From Gymnopus androsaceus JB14 (Eukaryota > Basidiomycota > Agaricomycetes > Agaricales > Omphalotaceae): a stretch of 18,025 bases of DNA. This document shows, piece after piece, positions 17,522-18,025 of the stretch. The notes under the pieces were generated by a model, which was not told where the DNA came from, made no database searches, and worked only from the letters and a program-made list of their open reading frames with translations. Within the stretch, counting starts at the first letter, position 1; each line of letters starts with the position of its first letter. The translations under genes were made by a program, and so were the position numbers. The DNA lies in contig ML769995.1 of assembly GCA_009733575.1 (NCBI GenBank), forward strand, positions 1 through 18,025, given 5' to 3'.

Positions 17522-18025
17522 ACCAGGTTTGGATTGGGACCAAGGGGGAAGAAGCATCTCTGAGGAGGCTGCACGATTGCTTGGGAAGCCTCGCATGCAC
17601 GATGGGAGGAAACAACACCGTCCATCCGCCAATCACCCATTACGAATGGCAGCACGGATTCGAACCGATCCCTTAGCACGAGCTACACCGGTTGCGTCTC
17701 GAACGCTCGACCCAACAGTGCAATCGGGGGAATACCTGAAAGTGGGGGTCAGCCGCCGTGGTCCGACCTCGACAAGAGCGGACGACTAATAGACGTCGTC
17801 CCGCTGATGTCCACCTGGAGGGCACCATGACTCCTTTGAGGGGAACGTCTGCATTTGGAGATAGGTGGGCCAAATCATTTATAGTGTAGCCCTATCAGGG
17901 GAGGGGAGATTCAATGTGAGCACACCCGAAACACGACGTGTTTCCCGTCAAATGCAATTGGACGAAATCATGTTGAAACTGGTGCGACACTCACCCCAGA
18001 AGAGTTGGAGCAGGCAAAGAAGCTG
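17522..18025 (+). other. GC-rich continuation, possibly decayed coding sequence
   Basis: If the TAG at 17519-17521 is passed over, the same frame continues with only one more stop (TGA, 17561-17563) to about 17829, giving a Pro/Ser-rich segment (SIRQSPITNGSTDSNRSLST; SGGQPPWSDLDKSGRLIDVV). The last bases (about 17970-18025) read LTPEELEQAKKL in one frame, which looks coding and leaves the window. The gene at 16682 may therefore extend further, either broken or spliced. No clear introns were found. Confidence 0.3.

Overview
The window looks like a transposon-rich, gene-poor stretch of a basidiomycete nuclear genome, most likely an Agaricomycete. The reasons are short spliceosomal introns (about 44-68 nt, GTRNGT...YAG), broken coding frames, proteins of the DUF6589 and mushroom RecQ-like helicase types, a WD40 (Cdc4-like) fragment, and abundant TA-flanked and hAT-type repeat elements. 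The species cannot be told from the sequence. Family names are recalled from the protein sequence, not from a search.

Layout. 3-230: the 3' end of an unknown plus-strand gene. 1022-1313: a foldback repeat and a decayed single arm of it. 1388-2852: a frameshifted WD40 gene fragment joined to three exons of unknown type. 3480-4262: remains of a minus-strand LTR retroelement (gag-like fragment and putative LTR). 4278-7326 (+) and 7906-10198 (-): a tail-to-tail pair, a DUF6589-type gene and a RecQ-like helicase gene. 11217-12665: a multi-exon gene relic with a hAT-like element in an intron. 13363-16675: satellite arrays of about 141 bp in opposite orientations around an ACTAGT-rich 34-bp minisatellite, the left array interrupted by a Tc1/mariner element. 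16682-18025: a GC-rich block with one 279-residue ORF of unknown function.

The most interesting object is the pair at 4278-10198. Both genes can be followed almost from end to end. Two later insertions, a 265-bp TA-flanked MITE inside the DUF6589 gene and a 561-bp hAT-type element between the two genes, are bounded precisely by their terminal repeats. Removing them conceptually leaves two convergent genes whose stop codons lie only 7-15 bp apart, a compact two-gene unit of about 5.1 kb. I propose that it is a mobile or selfish element in which an uncharacterised DUF6589 protein works with a RecQ-like helicase.

Decay pattern. Seven of the eight in-frame stops in the two genes, and the one in the Tc1 transposase, are TGA in places that fit loss of CGA by C-to-T change. 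A foldback arm shows ACGCGTCG changed to ATGCATTG. This points to CpG methylation and deamination (or a RIP-like process) acting on repeats here. Almost everything in the window is therefore a relic; 3-230 and 16682-17521 are the only frames that look intact.
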